In this document: one piece after another, positions 63,428 to 64,000 of the stretch | Position numbering within the stretch: position 1 is the first letter of the stretch | How the letters are laid out: each line of letters opens with the position of its first letter | DNA from: an uncultured Sphingomonadaceae bacterium | GTDB lineage: Bacteria > Pseudomonadota > Alphaproteobacteria > Sphingomonadales > Sphingomonadaceae | DNA: 64,000 nucleotides | Assembly: GCA_947489315.1 (NCBI GenBank) | Contig: CANLCX010000002.1 | Location: 124,001 to 188,000 of the forward strand | Direction: 5' to 3' | Made by a program: the position numbers and the translations under genes | The notes under the pieces: model-generated | What the model was told of the DNA's origin: nothing | Databases searched by the model: none | Seen by the model: only the letters and a program-made list of their open reading frames with translations

Positions 63428-64000
63428 CTAAAGTAGATTTGTTTCGGTAGCGGTCTGTATGATCCATAGCGGAAAGGCGGAAACCGCCATGAAACTGCCC
63501 AATGGTAAAGCGCTATCCGCCGTCACGGCCTGCCCGCGCCTGTACATGGTCGCAACGGCCAGCAATCCAACAAGACCGGCACCTAGCATGACCAGCGGTA
63601 GCGCGGACCAACCGAGCCAGCAGCCAATTGCGCCTAACAGTTTCGGATCGCCGCCACCCAGCCCCTCTCGCCCCCGCAAATAGCGATACCCCCAGCCGAT
63701 AAGGAAAAGGGAACCAAAGCCAATGATTCCGCCAATGACACGGTTTAACAAATCAGGATCATTGCCAAGGAATGAAGCAGCTAGCCCGCTGACCGCCAAT
63801 GTTAGCGTCAACCGATCGGGCAACCAGTGATGCTGCGCATCCAGCGCGGCTAAAGTGAGCAACAACCAGCCAAATATGGCGCCCAAAAGCCCGCCCAGCC
63901 CTGGATCAACGAACAATGCCAATCCACCGATCAGGCCAGCGCTGAGTTCAATGACAAGATGGTCGGATTTTATTTCCCCGCCACATGCAGAACATTTTCC
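63428..64000 (-). CDS. Type IV prepilin peptidase, partial (5' end beyond the window)
   Basis: A membrane aspartate protease of the A24 family that cleaves and methylates type IV prepilins or type II secretion pseudopilins. The visible 190 residues include KCSACGGEI, part of the cytoplasmic zinc loop, the first catalytic Asp region LAALDAQHHWLPDRLT near residue 50, and the GXGD motif REGLGGGDPKLLGAIG near 112. About five membrane helices. The frame is open through 64000, so the start lies outside. A TTG at 63922 is not needed. Confidence 0.88.
   Translation of the reverse strand, partial: GKCSACGGEIKSDHLVIELSAGLIGGLALFVDPGLGGLLGAIFGWLLLTLAALDAQHHWLPDRLTLTLAVSGLAASFLGNDPDLLNRVIGGIIGFGSLFLIGWGYRYLRGREGLGGGDPKLLGAIGCWLGWSALPLVMLGAGLVGLLAVATMYRRGQAVTADSALPLGSFMAVSAFPLWIIQTATETNLL

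Overview
The window is ordinary chromosome of an alphaproteobacterium, most probably a sphingomonad (order Sphingomonadales). The evidence is the density of TonB-dependent receptors, MucR, alphaproteobacterial-type Fur, a long PstC/PstA pair, DUF2794 next to a serine acetyltransferase, an argD-argF-hslO operon and an HPr-rel-A cassette. The moderate GC (about half by eye) suggests a Sphingorhabdus/Parasphingorhabdus-like genus; that placement is inference. I see no insertion sequence, integrase, prophage or CRISPR array.

Layout. 1-8.6 kb: the end of trmL, then hemF, a GNAT acetyltransferase, a membrane protein, lipB, a small acidic lipoprotein, queC-queE, a probable small RNA gene at about 4857-4963 (minus), a secreted protein and the argD-argF-hslO operon. 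8.6-16.8 kb: katG alone, then on the minus strand glmU, a fatty acid desaturase, a vapBC toxin-antitoxin pair, glmS, osmC and a GFA protein, all closely spaced. 16.8-20.3 kb: gph, then the HPr-rel-A cassette (Tat-signal protein, PqqD-like protein, HprK-related kinase, nucleotidyltransferase). 20.4-29.4 kb: the phosphate regulon, phoR-pstSCAB-phoU-phoB, with tandem Pho boxes before pstS and a convergent OprP/OprO-type porin. 29.5-34.4 kb: DUF2794, cysE, oxyR, moaD-moaE, pgsA and an LplT-like transporter. 34.4-41.3 kb: two small proteins, hslVU, a second GFA protein, a lipoprotein peroxiredoxin and a large M16 protease. 41.4-49.5 kb: nfu, a nitroreductase, tsaB-rimI, mucR, fur, plsC, and miaB-phoH-ybeY-corC. 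49.5-57.2 kb: a MOSC protein, a glycosyltransferase, rarA, a quinone oxidoreductase, an MscS-type channel, an RNase H-fold protein and tRNA-Thr. 57.4-64 kb: two TonB-dependent receptors, tRNA-Leu and the partial gene of a prepilin peptidase.

How the genes work together. The phosphate block is a complete sensing and uptake unit: outer-membrane porin, lipoprotein-like binding protein, ABC permeases and ATPase, PhoU and the PhoR/PhoB two-component pair. KatG, OxyR, OsmC and the lipoprotein peroxiredoxin form a dispersed peroxide defence. GlmS and GlmU supply UDP-GlcNAc, and PgsA, PlsC, LplT-like and the desaturase concern membrane lipids. TsaB, RimI, MiaB, TrmL, QueC, QueE and YbeY concern tRNA and ribosome modification or maturation.

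The least understood parts are the HPr-rel-A cassette, which has a candidate exported substrate whose ribosome-binding site can be buried in a hairpin; the predicted small RNA upstream of queC; and a GNRA-capped terminator design shared by katG and both TonB-dependent receptors.
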